From Ochromonadaceae sp. CCMP2298 (lineage: Eukaryota > Sar > Synurophyceae > Ochromonadales > Ochromonadaceae), in contig MU633720.1 in NCBI GenBank assembly GCA_026770595.1, positions 1-27,134 of the forward strand: 27,134 nucleotides of DNA. The letters run 5' to 3'. Under the pieces are notes generated by a model. That model did not search any database. It worked only from the letters and a program-made list of their open reading frames with translations, and was not told the DNA's origin. Numbering within the stretch: position 1 is the first letter of the stretch; the number at the start of each line of letters is the position of its first letter. The position numbers and the translations under genes were made by a program. Positions 26,278 through 27,134 of the stretch are shown here, one piece after another.

Positions 26278-26656
26278 GCTTGCAGGGTGGCGTGTGAACG
26301 ACAGTCTTGGTCGTTGTCTATGACTAGGAATCTCTCCAATTCCACAGGAGTGGTCGGACCGCAGATTTGGCGATTGCAGCAGTGACATGTACTGTGCAGG
26401 ATGTACATTTGCATAGGGAAATACAAAAAAGTCCCCCTTTTGGATGACTTCTGAAGAGTCTCTCGAAATGCCTAATACTGCTGCTGCTCATACAGCGATG
26501 ATAGCTAGGAGATTACAGTTTACTGTCATAGGATATAACCCCTTACCGGTAGAGCTTATCCATCATCGATTACATACCGGTAAGCCGGTTTCAGATAAAG
26601 TTCAATTTGGTTGAACTTACAGCAAACCATATATTTCCCTTCATATATGGACATTC
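26278..26656 (-). promoter_or_regulatory. Upstream region of mtnA-mtnK / 3' flank of the dehydrogenase gene
   Basis: These 379 bp separate two genes on the same strand and should contain the mtnA-mtnK promoter. Two perfect TACCGGTA palindromes lie at 26544-26551 and 26575-26582, 31 bp apart. An in-frame upstream ATG at 26388 could extend the fusion protein. No TATA box was identified with confidence. Confidence 0.4.
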
Positions 26657-27134
26657 TTATTCCACAGGTCCGAGAACCTTGTCGCCGTCCCACTGAGTGA
26701 AAATTGGAGTGGAAGTCGGAGGGGGGGAGGGGAGGAGAAATGGGGATATTAATAATTGAGCTCATACGAACAGGCAAAAGGTGGGGTCGTTTGCAGAATT
26801 CGAGTACTGAACCGCCGGAGTAACTGGGAACTAACCTTATAGAAGCCCTGGCCGCTCTTTCTCCCGGTGTGTCCCGCCTTCACCTTCTCCTCCAAGCACT
26901 TGGGGATAATGAATGCGGGCTCGTCAGGGTAGGACTCCTTCCAGCCTGTAAAAGAAGTGCAGGGAGTGAAGAGAGTGCAGGGAGTGCAGGGAGTGAAGGG
27001 GGCGACGGGAGTTGTGAGGGAAATTGTGACGGGAGTTGTGAAAGGGAGTAGAGGGAGTAGAGGGAGAAGAGGGAGAAGAGTGAGCTGTCGGAGCTACCAC
27101 CAAGTTGCTGCCACTGCCACTTACCTAGCAGGAT
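26657..27134 (-). CDS. 3-hydroxyacyl-CoA dehydrogenase family protein, C-terminal part only
   Basis: Three exons are visible on the minus strand: 27134-27125 (cut by the window edge), 26945-26836 and a 36-bp terminal exon 26692-26657. Introns are 179 and 143 bp, with GTAAGT and GTTAGT donors and TTTTACAG and TCACTCAG acceptors. The joined reading is ILLGWKESYPDEPAF, then KCLEEKVKAGHTGRKSGQGFY, then KWDGDKVLGPVE and TAA. The AGHxGRKSGxGFY motif marks the end of the C-terminal helical domain of 3-hydroxyacyl-CoA dehydrogenases, which oxidise L-3-hydroxyacyl-CoA in beta-oxidation. Because only the tail is present, I cannot say whether it is a stand-alone enzyme or part of a multifunctional protein. 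Its use of TAA as a real stop matters for reading the carrier gene at the other end. Confidence 0.8.

Overview
The window is nuclear DNA of a flagellated unicellular eukaryote, probably an alga or other protist. The evidence is spliceosomal GT-AG introns of about 70-225 bp, a single-headed axonemal dynein heavy chain, a mitochondrial carrier, and a protein with a signal peptide and a KDEL ER-retention tail. Genes are packed tightly and GC-rich, with short intergenic gaps. TAA, TAG and TGA all end genes here, so the standard code applies. I cannot name the species.

Layout, left to right. (1) 1-855, minus: SLC25 mitochondrial carrier, cut by the window edge and interrupted by an in-frame TAA. 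(2) 1231-2370, plus: uncharacterised protein with an HNH-like signature and one 90-nt frame-preserving intron. (3) 3277-3997, plus: small protein with a signal peptide, an acylphosphatase-like domain and a KDEL end, lacking both catalytic residues. (4) 4389-5441, minus: secreted or lumenal, helical, possibly hemerythrin-like. (5) 5530-5872: 343-bp foldback (MITE-like) element with 51-bp inverted arms, inside the divergent promoter of genes 4 and 6. (6) 5913-7338, plus: 327-aa protein with two copies of a Trp-rich domain and a C-terminal coiled coil. (7) 7639-19986, minus: intronless 4115-aa inner-arm dynein heavy chain. (8) 20495-22793, plus: 742-aa protein with an acidic Pro/Glu tail and a probable alpha/alpha-barrel core. 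(9) 23235-26277, minus: methionine-salvage fusion, MTR-1-P isomerase (MtnA) followed by MTR kinase (MtnK), in four exons. (10) 26657-27134, minus: 3' end of a 3-hydroxyacyl-CoA dehydrogenase.

The genes do not form one pathway. Orientation alternates, giving divergent pairs (1/2, 4/6, 7/8) and convergent pairs (3/4, 6/7, 8/9). The only direct metabolic link is inside gene 9, which joins two consecutive steps of methionine salvage. Most exon joins were worked out by hand from splice consensus, reading-frame phase and protein continuity; none is confirmed by transcript data.
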